Origin: Vibrio penaeicida | GTDB taxonomy: Bacteria; Pseudomonadota; Gammaproteobacteria; Enterobacterales; Vibrionaceae | Length of the DNA stretch: 64,000 nucleotides | Reading direction: 5' to 3' | NCBI RefSeq assembly: GCF_030689305.1 | Contig: NZ_JAUYVM010000015.1 | Span: 85,857-149,856 of the forward strand | In this document: positions 26,887 to 35,662 of the stretch, in pieces | Layout: each line of letters begins with the position of its first letter | Position numbering within the stretch: the first letter of the stretch is position 1 | The notes under the pieces: model-generated | Database searches by the model: none | Told to the model about the DNA's origin: nothing | Seen by the model: only the letters and a program-made list of their open reading frames with translations | Translations under genes and position numbers: made by a program

Positions 26887-27759
26887 ATGGAAAGTAAACC
26901 TCTTAGATATTTCGCCACTGTTGCAGAAATGGGCAATGTTACAAAAGCCGCCGCCGCTTTGAATATTGCTCAACCAGCACTTAGCATTGCAATTAAAAAG
27001 CTGGAAACAGAGCTTGAGATTTCACTGTTCCATCGTGATGAAAGACGCTTAACGTTAACAGACGAAGGCAAAGTTTTATTGCCTTTTGCCAAGAACGTTA
27101 TTCAGCAACTCAACGATGCCAAAACGGCGATGAATGAACTCAAAGGGCTTGAAAAAGGTGAGGTTAGGCTTGGAGTACCCAGTATGATGGGGTCGTACTA
27201 CTTCCCTGAAATTTTGATGGGATTCAAAGCCACTTATCCAAACTTAAAGCTGACTATGGTCGAGGCAGGTACGCAATCGATAAGAGAAATGTTGCTTGGC
27301 GGGGAATTGGATATTGGGGTGATTCTAAATGAAGATGTTCCTTGTTCTCTTGAAGTCGACCCTATATTCCGCTCTCAAATGGTTGCCGTCGTCGGGGAAC
27401 ACCATCCTTTAGCCAGCGAACTATCGATTTCTTACGAGTCCTTTTTCAAACAAGAACTTGTTATGTTCAAAAAAGGATACTTCCATCGGGATTTTATCGA
27501 CGATGTATGCGTAACTCATGGATTCAAGGCGTCGTTTTCTTTCGAAACAAACCTATTAACAATGATATTAAAAATTGTACGGCAAGAATTTGCTGTGACA
27601 GCATTGCTTGAATTGGTTACGGAAAATGAGCTGGGTTTGAAAGCGATACCATTTGATAAGCCAGTTTACCTTGATCTGGCGATCGCATGGCGTAAAAGGG
27701 GATATCTCTCACTCGCAAATCGAACGTTTATCGATTATGTAAAACGTCAGCATGAATGA
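26887..27759 (+). CDS. LysR-family transcriptional regulator
   Basis: The 290 residues have the LysR winged helix-turn-helix (residues 1-60; RYFATVAEMGNVTKAAAALNIAQPALS, then the wing HRDERRLTLTDEG) and a periplasmic-binding-protein-like effector domain (about 90-285). It should bind DNA as a tetramer and respond to a small metabolite, probably a substrate of the divergent MFS transporter. Close spacing and shared operators favour autorepression and activation of the transporter. A short hairpin terminates it. Confidence 0.9.
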   Translation: MESKPLRYFATVAEMGNVTKAAAALNIAQPALSIAIKKLETELEISLFHRDERRLTLTDEGKVLLPFAKNVIQQLNDAKTAMNELKGLEKGEVRLGVPSMMGSYYFPEILMGFKATYPNLKLTMVEAGTQSIREMLLGGELDIGVILNEDVPCSLEVDPIFRSQMVAVVGEHHPLASELSISYESFFKQELVMFKKGYFHRDFIDDVCVTHGFKASFSFETNLLTMILKIVRQEFAVTALLELVTENELGLKAIPFDKPVYLDLAIAWRKRGYLSLANRTFIDYVKRQHE

Positions 27760-27772
27760 GCTGACGCTTTTC
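27741..27772 (+). terminator. Terminator of the LysR gene
   Basis: AAAACGTCAGC pairs with GCTGACG-CTTTT over an 8-nt loop. The proximal arm lies in the last codons of the LysR gene. Confidence 0.7.
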
Positions 27773-27826
27773 GGGAGATTTTGATCGCGAATTGGAAAGC
27801 GTACTGTTGCACTTCGACCCACGAAT

Positions 27827-28051
27827 TTATGACTTATAGACTTTTTCGAAATTGCTTGGGTTCCAACCAATTAAAAGTTGATCGCCTACCTTTAACACAG
27901 GCACAGAACGTGCTCCGATTGCATCCAGTTCTTTTCTGCCACGTTGCATTTTTGCATTACACAATCTGTATTTAATTCCTTTTGAATCAAGATACTGTTG
28001 CGCAGATTTACAGTGTGGGCATTTGTCTTTCACGTACAGGACAACGCGTTT
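27827..28051 (-). CDS. Glutaredoxin-family protein with CPHC active site
   Basis: From the ATG at 28051 this is a 74-residue thioredoxin-fold protein: strand VVLYVKDK, active site CPHC, helix AQQYLDSKG, and the cis-Pro segment RSVPVLKVG. It resembles NrdH/GrxC-like small redoxins that reduce disulfides. AGAGG lies upstream. An in-frame start at 28123 would add 24 residues that do not belong to the fold. It stands alone, convergent with the LysR gene. Confidence 0.85.
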   Translation of the reverse strand, partial: KRVVLYVKDKCPHCKSAQQYLDSKGIKYRLCNAKMQRGRKELDAIGARSVPVLKVGDQLLIGWNPSNFEKVYKS

Positions 28052-28254
28052 CATAACAGCCTCTGAGCTAAGAAAAGAAAGCATTCTAACGGAAAAGGTT
28101 TGTTTGAAAAAGCCATTCATCATGCGTATTCAGCTCAGAATGAATTGATCAAATGTCTACAAAAATCTCTCATCTATAAGATCCTTGACTACTATTAAAA
28201 AAAGTAGTGTGAATCCTATCACCATTATAAAACAACAATATTGACGGGGTTATT

Positions 28255-28284
28255 ATGAACTTGTGTTTCTGGAGCAGCATATGA
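28255..28284 (+). other. Possible leader peptide frame ahead of rsbR
   Basis: ATG at 28255, preceded by GGGG, opens a nine-codon frame (MNLCFWSSI) whose TGA overlaps the rsbR ATG as ATGA. It could couple rsbR translation to ribosome passage. Such a short frame can also arise by chance. Confidence 0.25.
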
Positions 28285-29180
28285 ATTCAGGCAATGGTAC
28301 TGCAAACGACCCGACTTCGCTGATGGCGTTACACGATCTAACGGAAACTGATTTGGCCCTTATTCGAAAGTTTGGGAAACTGATGGTTCCTAAACTTGAT
28401 GAATACGTGCGCCATTTTTACGTGTGGCTAGAGTCTCTTCCAGAGTACAAGCAGTTTTTTGTAGACAGCAATCGTCTTGGAAGAGTGCAAAGCGCGCAAG
28501 TTCGTTATTGGGAAACCTTCTTCGAAGCGGAAATTGATGGAAAATATATAGCCGAAAGAGTCGCAATTGGTGAAGTTCACGCCCGTGTCGGTCTTTCGTT
28601 GCCGACGTATTTCGCCGGAATGAACATGTCGATGGTGATTTTTACAAAGCGGATGTACGACGGAAGCTTATACAGCGATGAATACAGCTCTTTAGTCACC
28701 GCATTTACCAAGCTCTTACATATGGACACCACCATCGTGGTGGAAACTTATTCCAACCTAATAAACCGACGTATTTCAGAACAGAGCGAAGCTCTGCTTG
28801 CGATGTCGACACCCGTCACCATGATTTGGCAAGACATTTTGATGTTACCTATTGTTGGGATTATTGATTCCAAGCGTGCTCAGGACATCATGAGTGCAGT
28901 GCTCGGAAAAATCGCAGATGCTCGGGCAAAAATTTTCATTATGGATATTTCAGGCGTAGCCGTTGTAGATACCGCTGTTGCCAATCACTTCATAAAAATT
29001 ACCAAGGCAACGCGGCTAATGGGCTGTGAATGTTTAGTGTCAGGAGTTTCTCCTGCTATCGCGCAAACCATGGTTCAGCTTGGTATTAATGTCGGTGAAG
29101 TAAAAACTAATGCCACACTAAGAGATGCGCTGGAAGAGGCATTTAACATCGTGGGTTTAGACGTCAATGCTAAACGTTAG
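28281..29180 (+). CDS. rsbR: Stressosome sensor RsbR with N-terminal globin domain
   Basis: RsbR proteins form the sensory turrets and part of the core of the stressosome. Residues 15-165 are a sensor-globin domain; His100 in IGEVHARVGLSLP occupies the proximal haem-ligand position of globin-coupled sensors, so oxygen or NO sensing through haem is expected. Residues 175-290 are a STAS domain with DISGVAVVDT. Thr231 and Ser197 align with the two RsbT phosphorylation sites of Bacillus RsbR, the latter as Ser instead of Thr. ATG 28281 has GGAG 6 nt upstream; a GTG at 28263 is in frame. It is first in a tight operon with rsbS, rsbT and rsbX. Haem-binding RsbR is described in Vibrio vulnificus. 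Confidence 0.92.
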   Translation: MNSGNGTANDPTSLMALHDLTETDLALIRKFGKLMVPKLDEYVRHFYVWLESLPEYKQFFVDSNRLGRVQSAQVRYWETFFEAEIDGKYIAERVAIGEVHARVGLSLPTYFAGMNMSMVIFTKRMYDGSLYSDEYSSLVTAFTKLLHMDTTIVVETYSNLINRRISEQSEALLAMSTPVTMIWQDILMLPIVGIIDSKRAQDIMSAVLGKIADARAKIFIMDISGVAVVDTAVANHFIKITKATRLMGCECLVSGVSPAIAQTMVQLGINVGEVKTNATLRDALEEAFNIVGLDVNAKR

Positions 29181-29192
29181 GTAAGGGGATTT

Positions 29193-29561
29193 ATGGAATC
29201 TGCAATCACCATTAACAGCTTAGATTCGACCTTAATAGCATCGATTCAAGTGAATTTAACTGGCACAGTTTTGCAAGGCTTTCAGAAACAATTACTAGAT
29301 GAAATCCACAGCAAGGCGGTTGATGGTGTGCTTCTTGACCTTTCCGGTGTCGGGACATTGGATACTGACAACTTCGAGCAGTTAAGAAGAATCATTGACT
29401 CCGCCGGAATGATGGGAACCCAGTGTGTGTTAGTTGGGCTTCGACCCGGGATTGTTTGTGCACTTGTTGAGTTAGGGGTAGAAATTGAGGGGCTAAAAAC
29501 GGTCGCGAGTTTAGAGCAAGGTGTTGAACTTATAGCCAAAACTCGATCTGGAGCGTGCTAA
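29193..29561 (+). CDS. rsbS: Stressosome scaffold RsbS
   Basis: The 122-residue protein is a single STAS domain. DLSGVGTLDTDNF contains Thr58 at the position of the phosphorylated Ser59 of Bacillus RsbS. RsbS and RsbR form the stressosome core that sequesters the kinase RsbT; phosphorylation releases it. It starts 12 nt after rsbR, with AAGGGG as ribosome binding site, and its stop overlaps the rsbT start (TAATG). Confidence 0.93.
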   Translation: MESAITINSLDSTLIASIQVNLTGTVLQGFQKQLLDEIHSKAVDGVLLDLSGVGTLDTDNFEQLRRIIDSAGMMGTQCVLVGLRPGIVCALVELGVEIEGLKTVASLEQGVELIAKTRSGAC

Positions 29562-29983
29562 TGGAAGGGTTTCTTGATCAAAGCCGTCATAGAGAAGAAA
29601 TGTTCTTTGTGTCATCGGAATCCGAAGTTATGACCGTTGTGATGGCTGCATTTGTTTTAGCAAAAGGGATCGGTTTTAGCTCAGTTGAAGTGAATGAAAT
29701 TTCAACCAGCGTGTCCGAATTGGCGATGAATATTGTTAAATATGCCAAGTCGGGGAATGTTTTTTTGCATGAGTTGGTAACAAGCACCAAAAAAGGGCTT
29801 GAGATACGTGCAGAGGATCAAGGAAATGGGATAGACGATATCGAGAAAGCTCTGCAGGACAGCGAAAGTACGTCTGGCACTCTTGGTTTAGGCTTACCGG
29901 GAGTCAAGCGCATGATGGATGAATTTCATATCGAATCGTCTCAAACAGGCACTCAAGTAGTGGCGAGAAAATGGGTGGAATGA
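29561..29983 (+). CDS. rsbT: Serine/threonine switch kinase RsbT
   Basis: A 140-residue GHKL-type kinase: N-box ELAMNIVKYAKSG, ATP-lid motifs EDQGNGIDD and GLGLPGVKRM. RsbT phosphorylates RsbR and RsbS, then leaves the complex to activate a downstream partner. In Bacillus this partner is the phosphatase RsbU; no RsbU-like protein with an N-terminal RsbT-binding domain is encoded here, so the hybrid kinase downstream is the obvious alternative. Start is the ATG overlapping the rsbS stop; an in-frame GTG at 29555 is less likely. Confidence 0.92.
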   Translation: MEGFLDQSRHREEMFFVSSESEVMTVVMAAFVLAKGIGFSSVEVNEISTSVSELAMNIVKYAKSGNVFLHELVTSTKKGLEIRAEDQGNGIDDIEKALQDSESTSGTLGLGLPGVKRMMDEFHIESSQTGTQVVARKWVE

Positions 29984-30567
29984 ACGCGTTCACATACGGT
30001 GTTAGAAGCCGTCCCTACTTCGGTGAAGTTGTCTGTGGAGATGGCTCAGTTATTTTGGAAAGTGACAAAGGGCTATTCATCGCCATTATTGATTCACTTG
30101 GTCACGGGCAGAGCGCGGCAAAATTATCCCGAGAGATGGAGCTATCCATCAATAGAGAAAACTCATTTGATTTGCAATGGTTGCTTAAGAAGCTAGATGA
30201 AGAGTTTAGAGGAAGTATTGGTGCAGCCGTTACACTGTTTACGCTTGACCGAAAAAAGAAGAAATTCGAATGCTTAAATGTTGGTAATAACTGCGTAAGG
30301 GTAATTTCTCACACATCAACCAGTTTGAATGCGCAGCCCGGCATTGTTGGAGAAAGAATACCTTCATTAATACCGACCTCCGACAACTATGAAGTTGGAG
30401 ATATGTTTGTTCTAACAACCGATGGAATCAAAGAACATTTCAGCTTAAGCGATTGCCCGACGCTAAAATATGAAACCGCCGAAACCGCCACGGACATTAT
30501 CATGGAGAGATTTAGTAAAAGACATGATGATGCCACGGTAATTGTAGTTAGGTGTGATGATGAATGA
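29980..30567 (+). CDS. rsbX: PP2C-type phosphatase RsbX
   Basis: The 195-residue SpoIIE/PP2C-type phosphatase has DSLGHGQSAAKLS near its N-terminus, AAVTLFTLDRK and LTTDGIKEHF, each carrying conserved metal-binding acidic residues. RsbX dephosphorylates RsbR and RsbS and so resets the stressosome. ATG 29980 overlaps the rsbT stop (ATGA); an ATG at 29971 is in frame. Its length matches RsbX, not the longer RsbU or RsbP. The next gene starts inside its 3' end. Confidence 0.9.
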   Translation: MNAFTYGVRSRPYFGEVVCGDGSVILESDKGLFIAIIDSLGHGQSAAKLSREMELSINRENSFDLQWLLKKLDEEFRGSIGAAVTLFTLDRKKKKFECLNVGNNCVRVISHTSTSLNAQPGIVGERIPSLIPTSDNYEVGDMFVLTTDGIKEHFSLSDCPTLKYETAETATDIIMERFSKRHDDATVIVVRCDDE

Positions 30568-33500
30568 AATTGGAATACTGACGATAGACGGTAGCGAGCC
30601 AAGCTTACTATTGGCGCGTAAGAAGGTACTCAGCGTTTTACGTAGTAGCGGGTATACGAGTGTCGAAACCGATAAGTGGGGGCTTAAGTTTGCTCAGTTT
30701 TTGACTGTCCTAAATAAACAGTATTCACCCATTAGTTTTGCAATCCTCGCGGATGAGGATCTTATCAGGTTTGCTAGCCTCCCAATCGAGCAAGAGATCG
30801 ATACCGTGTTGCTCAACCAATCCCGTGTTTCATTTCGTTATTCCAATAAAACTCTTGAAGTGGATATTAAGGCAAAAATCCCATTTGACTTATTTGAGCT
30901 AGACCTTTTAGAGCGAGAATTAGCTGTTAAGACGGTTGAAGAATTAATGATTGACTTGCAAGCCAAAAATTCGGCTTTAGCACGTCACCAAGAAGGGTTA
31001 GAGAAGGAAATTGAAAGCCAAACTGTCGACTTGCAAAAGTCCGAAGAGTTATCTCGAACTATCGTTGATAGTGCTCCTATTGGGGTGATTCTGTTGGACA
31101 AAGATTGCAAGATCATCAGTTGGAATAAAAACGCGGAGGAGCTCTACGGCTACTCTGATGAAGAGGCGGTCAGCCATCCGATAAAAATGTTGTTGCAAAT
31201 GAAAGGGGAGTCTCGCCTAGAGGGAGTACTTGGACATGCCTTGGATTTACAAGTCCAGCAAAGCCTCGCCGGCCAGTTCTTTGAAGTGAGTACAAAAGAC
31301 AAATTTGATCGCACAATCCCTGCAGAAATCGGTATGACCATCTTTCAGCTCGGAGACTTATGTCAGGCAACATTGTTTATTCGAGATATATCTGAAAGAA
31401 AATTGGCAGAACAAGAGCTCAATGTAGCGATGGCAAAAGCCGAAGAAGCGGTAGAAGTAAAATCCATGTTCTTAGCGAACATGAGCCACGAAATACGCAC
31501 ACCAATGAACGCCATAATAGGCATGGCGCACCTCGCATTGAAAACGGATATGTCACCCAAGCAACGCGACTACGTTTCGAAAATTCACAGCTCCGGTACG
31601 TTGCTGCTTGGAATCATTAACGACATTCTCGATTTTTCCAAAATTGAAGCGGGTAAGCTGGAAATGGAGAATATCGAGTTTACGCTCGATGACGTATTCA
31701 GAAACGTTTCTACAGTAACGGGTCAAAAAGCTTTTGAGAAAAATCTTGAACTTCTTTTCCACATTCCTAGAACTATTCCGCAACAACTTATTGGTGACCC
31801 ACTTCGAATCGGTCAAGTGATCATTAATTTGGTCAATAACTCTGTGAAATTCACTGATTCAGGAGAAATTACGTTATCTGTCGAACTCCTTGAACAAATT
31901 GGTGACCGAATTGAGCTTGAGTTTACTGTCGCAGACACAGGTATCGGAATGACACCTGAACAGTCGAGTAGGCTGTTTACTGCGTTTACTCAAGCGGATG
32001 GAAGTACTACAAGGAAATACGGTGGTACTGGGCTTGGGCTATCAATATGTCGTCGGCTGATCGAGTTAATGGGCGGTAATATCCGCGTAGACAGTGAGCC
32101 TGATGTTGGAAGTTCATTTGTCTTTAATGTTTGGTTTGATTTAGCTGACCAAATTCAAAATTCAAAAGACAAATGGACGTCACTTCGTCCAGACATGCTA
32201 GATGAGCTTAAAGTACTTATTGTCGACGACAACCGCCACGCGCTTGAAATCATGTCTGAAATGCTGGAAACCTTGCCTATTCAGCCGGAAACAGCGAGCA
32301 GTGGGCAGGAAGCGTTTGAAATGATTGAAAAACATATCGACCAGGATAACCCATATTCGTTGGTGTTGATGGATTGGAATATGCCTCAGCTAAACGGCAT
32401 AGAAGCTGTAACACTCATGCGAGAAAAACTAGAAAGTGAAAAACAGCCGAAAGTTGTGATGGTTACCGCATACGACAAAGATGATGTTAAAAAGGCCTCA
32501 AACAGCATAGACATCGCCCATTACCTAACCAAGCCTGTTAGCCAGTCGTCCTTATATGACTGTTTAATTGACTTGTTTTCTAATGAAGATCGGTTCTCGG
32601 AACTATCGGAAGCGTCTCGCACAGAAGATAACGACGAATTTAAAGGGCTGCGAGTACTGTTAACCGAAGACAACGAGATCAATCAGCAGATTGCGTTTGA
32701 GCTGATGTCAGGTAAAGGTATGGAGGTCACGATAGCCAATAACGGTAAAGAAGCACTGGATAACTTATCCGCTAGTGGCGATGGCGAAGTGCCTTTCGAT
32801 ATTATTTTTATGGATTTGCAAATGCCAGTGATGGATGGGTATGAAGCCAGTAAGCGTATTCGTTCTAACAGCCGATACGCAAATACCCCTTTAGTCGCTA
32901 TGACAGCTCACGCCATGGTCGAAGAACGCGAACGATGCTTAAACCTAGGAATGAATGATCACATATCCAAACCCATAGACCCTGAAACGTTATACCAATT
33001 GATTCGTAAGTGGGCAGGAGAGAAGCTTAAGGCGCTGCAAATGGCGCTACCAAAACCTGATACCGAGCAAGAAGAGGTTGAACAAACAGCTTCAAATAAC
33101 GAGGAATTGCCTAAAGCAGTCAATGTTGAACGTGAAGAAAAAGAAAAGCCGGTTAAAAGAGAAAATCGAACACTCTATGACTTGGACGCAATTGATTATA
33201 AAAATGCTTTACTTAGAGTCGGTGGAAATGAAACGTTATTTAAAAAACTCCTTGGGCAGTTGATTAACAAAGAGATCGATTTTCGCAAGCGCATCGACAT
33301 TATGATCGAGAAGCAAGACAAAGGAGGCGCTTCAATGGCTGCACATACCTTAAAAGGCTCGGGAGCCAACATGGGGTTGATGCGGCTGTCAGATATGGCA
33401 TCCCGGCTTGAAATATTGATAGATGGTGAGAAGCAAGATGAGACGTCGACTCTTCTCGATGAAATAGAAGAATACATACATGTCTTATTTGCAGACATAT

Positions 33501-33781
33501 CTGGAGTGATTGGTCACGCACTTCCGACACAGAAACAAGAAGTGAACGGAGATATTCTTGGAAGAGCCCACCAGCTAGACGAGCTACTGCAAAACTTCGA
33601 TGCGAGCGCGATCGACTTCCTTGAAGAACACCACCAAGATTTTGAAGCCGTATTAGGCGGCGAAGAATTTGCTCGATGCTGCCAATTGATTCATGACTGT
33701 GATTTTGATCAAGCGGCATCCATTTTAAGAAGCTTAGTGAACTTATATCCACTGGATATGGGAAAAGTGCAAGGAGCTTAA
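30557..33781 (+). CDS. Hybrid sensor histidine kinase, PAS-HisKA-HATPase-REC-REC-HPt
   Basis: About 1,074 residues, no membrane helix. Order: an unassigned N-terminal region (1-130), a coiled linker, PAS (about 165-285), HisKA with His near 312 in NMSHEIRTPMNAIIG, HATPase (N-box LVNNSVKFTD, DTGIGM, GTGLGLSIC), REC1 with phospho-acceptor Asp near 607 (LVLMDWNMP), REC2 with Asp near 753 (IIFMDLQMPVMDG), and HPt with His near 929 (AAHTLKGSG). It overlaps rsbX and is followed 2 nt later by an HD-GYP response regulator. It is the likely output of the stressosome: released RsbT may act on the N-terminal region. That interaction is inference; a kinase and regulator downstream of rsbX are known in Vibrio stressosome loci. 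Confidence 0.9.
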   Translation: MMNEIGILTIDGSEPSLLLARKKVLSVLRSSGYTSVETDKWGLKFAQFLTVLNKQYSPISFAILADEDLIRFASLPIEQEIDTVLLNQSRVSFRYSNKTLEVDIKAKIPFDLFELDLLERELAVKTVEELMIDLQAKNSALARHQEGLEKEIESQTVDLQKSEELSRTIVDSAPIGVILLDKDCKIISWNKNAEELYGYSDEEAVSHPIKMLLQMKGESRLEGVLGHALDLQVQQSLAGQFFEVSTKDKFDRTIPAEIGMTIFQLGDLCQATLFIRDISERKLAEQELNVAMAKAEEAVEVKSMFLANMSHEIRTPMNAIIGMAHLALKTDMSPKQRDYVSKIHSSGTLLLGIINDILDFSKIEAGKLEMENIEFTLDDVFRNVSTVTGQKAFEKNLELLFHIPRTIPQQLIGDPLRIGQVIINLVNNSVKFTDSGEITLSVELLEQIGDRIELEFTVADTGIGMTPEQSSRLFTAFTQADGSTTRKYGGTGLGLSICRRLIELMGGNIRVDSEPDVGSSFVFNVWFDLADQIQNSKDKWTSLRPDMLDELKVLIVDDNRHALEIMSEMLETLPIQPETASSGQEAFEMIEKHIDQDNPYSLVLMDWNMPQLNGIEAVTLMREKLESEKQPKVVMVTAYDKDDVKKASNSIDIAHYLTKPVSQSSLYDCLIDLFSNEDRFSELSEASRTEDNDEFKGLRVLLTEDNEINQQIAFELMSGKGMEVTIANNGKEALDNLSASGDGEVPFDIIFMDLQMPVMDGYEASKRIRSNSRYANTPLVAMTAHAMVEERERCLNLGMNDHISKPIDPETLYQLIRKWAGEKLKALQMALPKPDTEQEEVEQTASNNEELPKAVNVEREEKEKPVKRENRTLYDLDAIDYKNALLRVGGNETLFKKLLGQLINKEIDFRKRIDIMIEKQDKGGASMAAHTLKGSGANMGLMRLSDMASRLEILIDGEKQDETSTLLDEIEEYIHVLFADISGVIGHALPTQKQEVNGDILGRAHQLDELLQNFDASAIDFLEEHHQDFEAVLGGEEFARCCQLIHDCDFDQAASILRSLVNLYPLDMGKVQGA

Positions 33782-33783
33782 CA

Positions 33784-34908
33784 GTGTCTCAGCAAGGTGA
33801 TAAAAAGACCATCTTAATCGTTGACGATACGGCAGAAAACCGAACGTTGATTACAGGCTTACTTAAAGATGAATATAGAGTGTTGGCCGCTGTAAGTGGT
33901 ATGCAAGCGCTAGAACTGTGCGAGCGTTTTAAGCCAGACATGGTTTTGTTAGACATTATGATGCCTGTTATGGATGGATACGAAGTCTGCTACCAACTTA
34001 AGAAAAACCCGAAGACAGATTCAATTCCTGTCATTTTCCTAACCGCTAAATCACAGATTGAAGACGAACAAAAAGGGTTTGATGTTGGAGCGGTAGACTA
34101 CATATTGAAACCCATCAGTCCTCCAATACTGTTAGCGCGAGTTCAAACGCATCTCAAGCTTCAATTTGTTTTAGATAGCTTAAAAGACCACAATGATGAG
34201 TTGGAAAGACGAGTAAAAGAGCGAACAGAAGAACTGGAAATGCTGCAGGATGCGACTATTCTCGCTATGGCTTCATTAGCAGAAACACGGGATAACGATA
34301 CGGGTAATCACATCCGCCGAACTCAGAAGTATGTAAAAATCCTTGCCGAAACCATGGCCCAAAATTCCAAGTACACTGAAGAATTGACGCCAGAAACCAT
34401 CGAAGCCTTTTATAAGTCCGCACCGTTACACGATATCGGTAAAGTGGGGATTCCGGATAACATCTTACTGAAGCCAGGCAAACTGACTGATGAAGAATTT
34501 GAGATCATGAAGGATCATGCAAGGTTAGGGGGGGACACCATCGACACCGTTGAAAAAACGCTGGGTGTTACTTGCGCATTCTTAGAGCATGCCAAAGATA
34601 TCGCATACTACCATCAAGAAAAATGGGACGGTTCGGGCTACCCAGAACATCTTGTGGGAGAACAAATACCATTGAGCGCAAGGCTCATGGCAGTGGCAGA
34701 CGTCTATGATGCGCTTATTTCATCGAGAGTTTATAAGCCACCTTTTCCCCATAGTAAAGCAGTAGAAATCATTGAGTCGTCTGCTGGCAGCCATTTTGAT
34801 CCAGAGGTAATAGAAGCATTTAAAAAAGTAGAAGACCGCTTCGCTGATATAGCGTCACAATTCTCCGACGAATTGGCAGACAACCCAGAAAAACAAAACG
34901 GTACTTAA
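33784..34908 (+). CDS. Response regulator with HD-GYP c-di-GMP phosphodiesterase domain
   Basis: Residues 8-125 form a receiver domain (VDDTAENR, phospho-Asp in LLDIMMPVMDG, Lys in LKPIS). A coiled linker leads to an HD-GYP domain (about 165-360): HDIGKVGIP supplies the metal-binding HD, EHAKDIAYYHQEKWDGSGYP the GYP motif, then VADVYDALISSR. All catalytic residues appear present, so phosphorylation should control c-di-GMP hydrolysis. The start is GTG 33784 with AAGGAG 7 nt upstream. It is last in the stressosome operon, 2 nt after the hybrid kinase, which makes lowering of c-di-GMP the apparent final output. Confidence 0.93.
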   Translation: MSQQGDKKTILIVDDTAENRTLITGLLKDEYRVLAAVSGMQALELCERFKPDMVLLDIMMPVMDGYEVCYQLKKNPKTDSIPVIFLTAKSQIEDEQKGFDVGAVDYILKPISPPILLARVQTHLKLQFVLDSLKDHNDELERRVKERTEELEMLQDATILAMASLAETRDNDTGNHIRRTQKYVKILAETMAQNSKYTEELTPETIEAFYKSAPLHDIGKVGIPDNILLKPGKLTDEEFEIMKDHARLGGDTIDTVEKTLGVTCAFLEHAKDIAYYHQEKWDGSGYPEHLVGEQIPLSARLMAVADVYDALISSRVYKPPFPHSKAVEIIESSAGSHFDPEVIEAFKKVEDRFADIASQFSDELADNPEKQNGT

Positions 34909-34950
34909 ATATCTAGAGAACGCAATTCCACTTTGGCGCGTACGCCGATT

Positions 34951-35538
34951 TTACTTTGGAGTGTAGGCTTTTATGAGAACAAAGAGTGCATCAACAGCCT
35001 GCTCTAACTCTGCATACGCTCTTGCTTTGCCCAAAACCCTCACTCCCTGAACTTGTGTGAGTAAAAGAGATGCAAGTGCTTCTGTGTCGCAGCTTTCAGC
35101 AATTTGACGTTTCATTTGAGCGTTATCCAGCGCACGTTTGAAATTACTAAGAAGTAAATCAAAAACACCTTCACCTCGGTTTTTCACCGTATTGTCATTA
35201 CCGCCATGCTCCATCAGAGCGTTTTGCATAAAGCATCCGCTTTTTTGATCTTTTTGGATTCGAGCAAAGCGCGTTAAAAATTCTTCTATAGTTACAAGGT
35301 CTGCATCGTCTTCAATGAGATTCTTCATTGAAGGAAACGAAATGTTCTGGAGATAAAAATCAAGAGCTGAGTAATACAGTGCTTGTTTGTCACCATAGGT
35401 GTTGTAAAGACTGAAGCGATTGATACCAAGCGTCTCGACTAAATCAGCAATCGAGGTGTTTGCATAACCTTTTTGCCAAAAAAGGTTCATAGCATCGATC
35501 AATTTCTCTTGTTTATCAAAATTACTCTTTCTAGGCAT
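34951..35538 (-). CDS. TetR-family regulator
   Basis: From the ATG at 35538 this is a 195-residue TetR protein. The N-terminal helix-turn-helix reads LFWQKGYANTSIADLVETLGINRFSLYNTYGDKQ; the C-terminal ligand domain (about 80-190) resembles the AcrR/YxaF type. It is divergent from a glutathione S-transferase gene with two palindromic operators between them, so it should repress both until an electrophile or similar ligand binds. An in-frame GTG at 35550 is the alternative start. Confidence 0.88.
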   Translation of the reverse strand: MPRKSNFDKQEKLIDAMNLFWQKGYANTSIADLVETLGINRFSLYNTYGDKQALYYSALDFYLQNISFPSMKNLIEDDADLVTIEEFLTRFARIQKDQKSGCFMQNALMEHGGNDNTVKNRGEGVFDLLLSNFKRALDNAQMKRQIAESCDTEALASLLLTQVQGVRVLGKARAYAELEQAVDALFVLIKAYTPK

Positions 35539-35596
35539 GGGCACTCTCACTTTGCGTTCCGTGAGTATAACATCTTTAGAACAGAAAATTAATACT

Positions 35597-35645
35597 TGAC
35601 CGATCGTTTAGGTATTATGTATTTTATATCTAAACGAACGTTTAG
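35597..35645. promoter_or_regulatory. Two TetR operators and the GST promoter
   Basis: A perfect palindrome CTAAACG-AA-CGTTTAG spans 35630-35645. A related site TGACCGATCGTTTAG lies at 35597-35611, matching 12 of 15 positions. The second overlaps a TTGACC hexamer (35596-35601) with TATTTT 18 bp downstream, a plausible promoter for the GST gene. Confidence 0.7.
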
Positions 35646-35662
35646 TAATTAAAGGTAAAAAA

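Noticed and set aside
28144..28151. TTGATCAA as an FNR box for the stressosome operon
   Set aside because: The two half-sites abut without the required four-base spacer, so it does not fit the FNR consensus.
33300..33752. 150-codon minus-strand frame within the hybrid kinase
   Set aside because: It lies opposite the HPt region of a clearly real gene and has no start context or recognisable domain.
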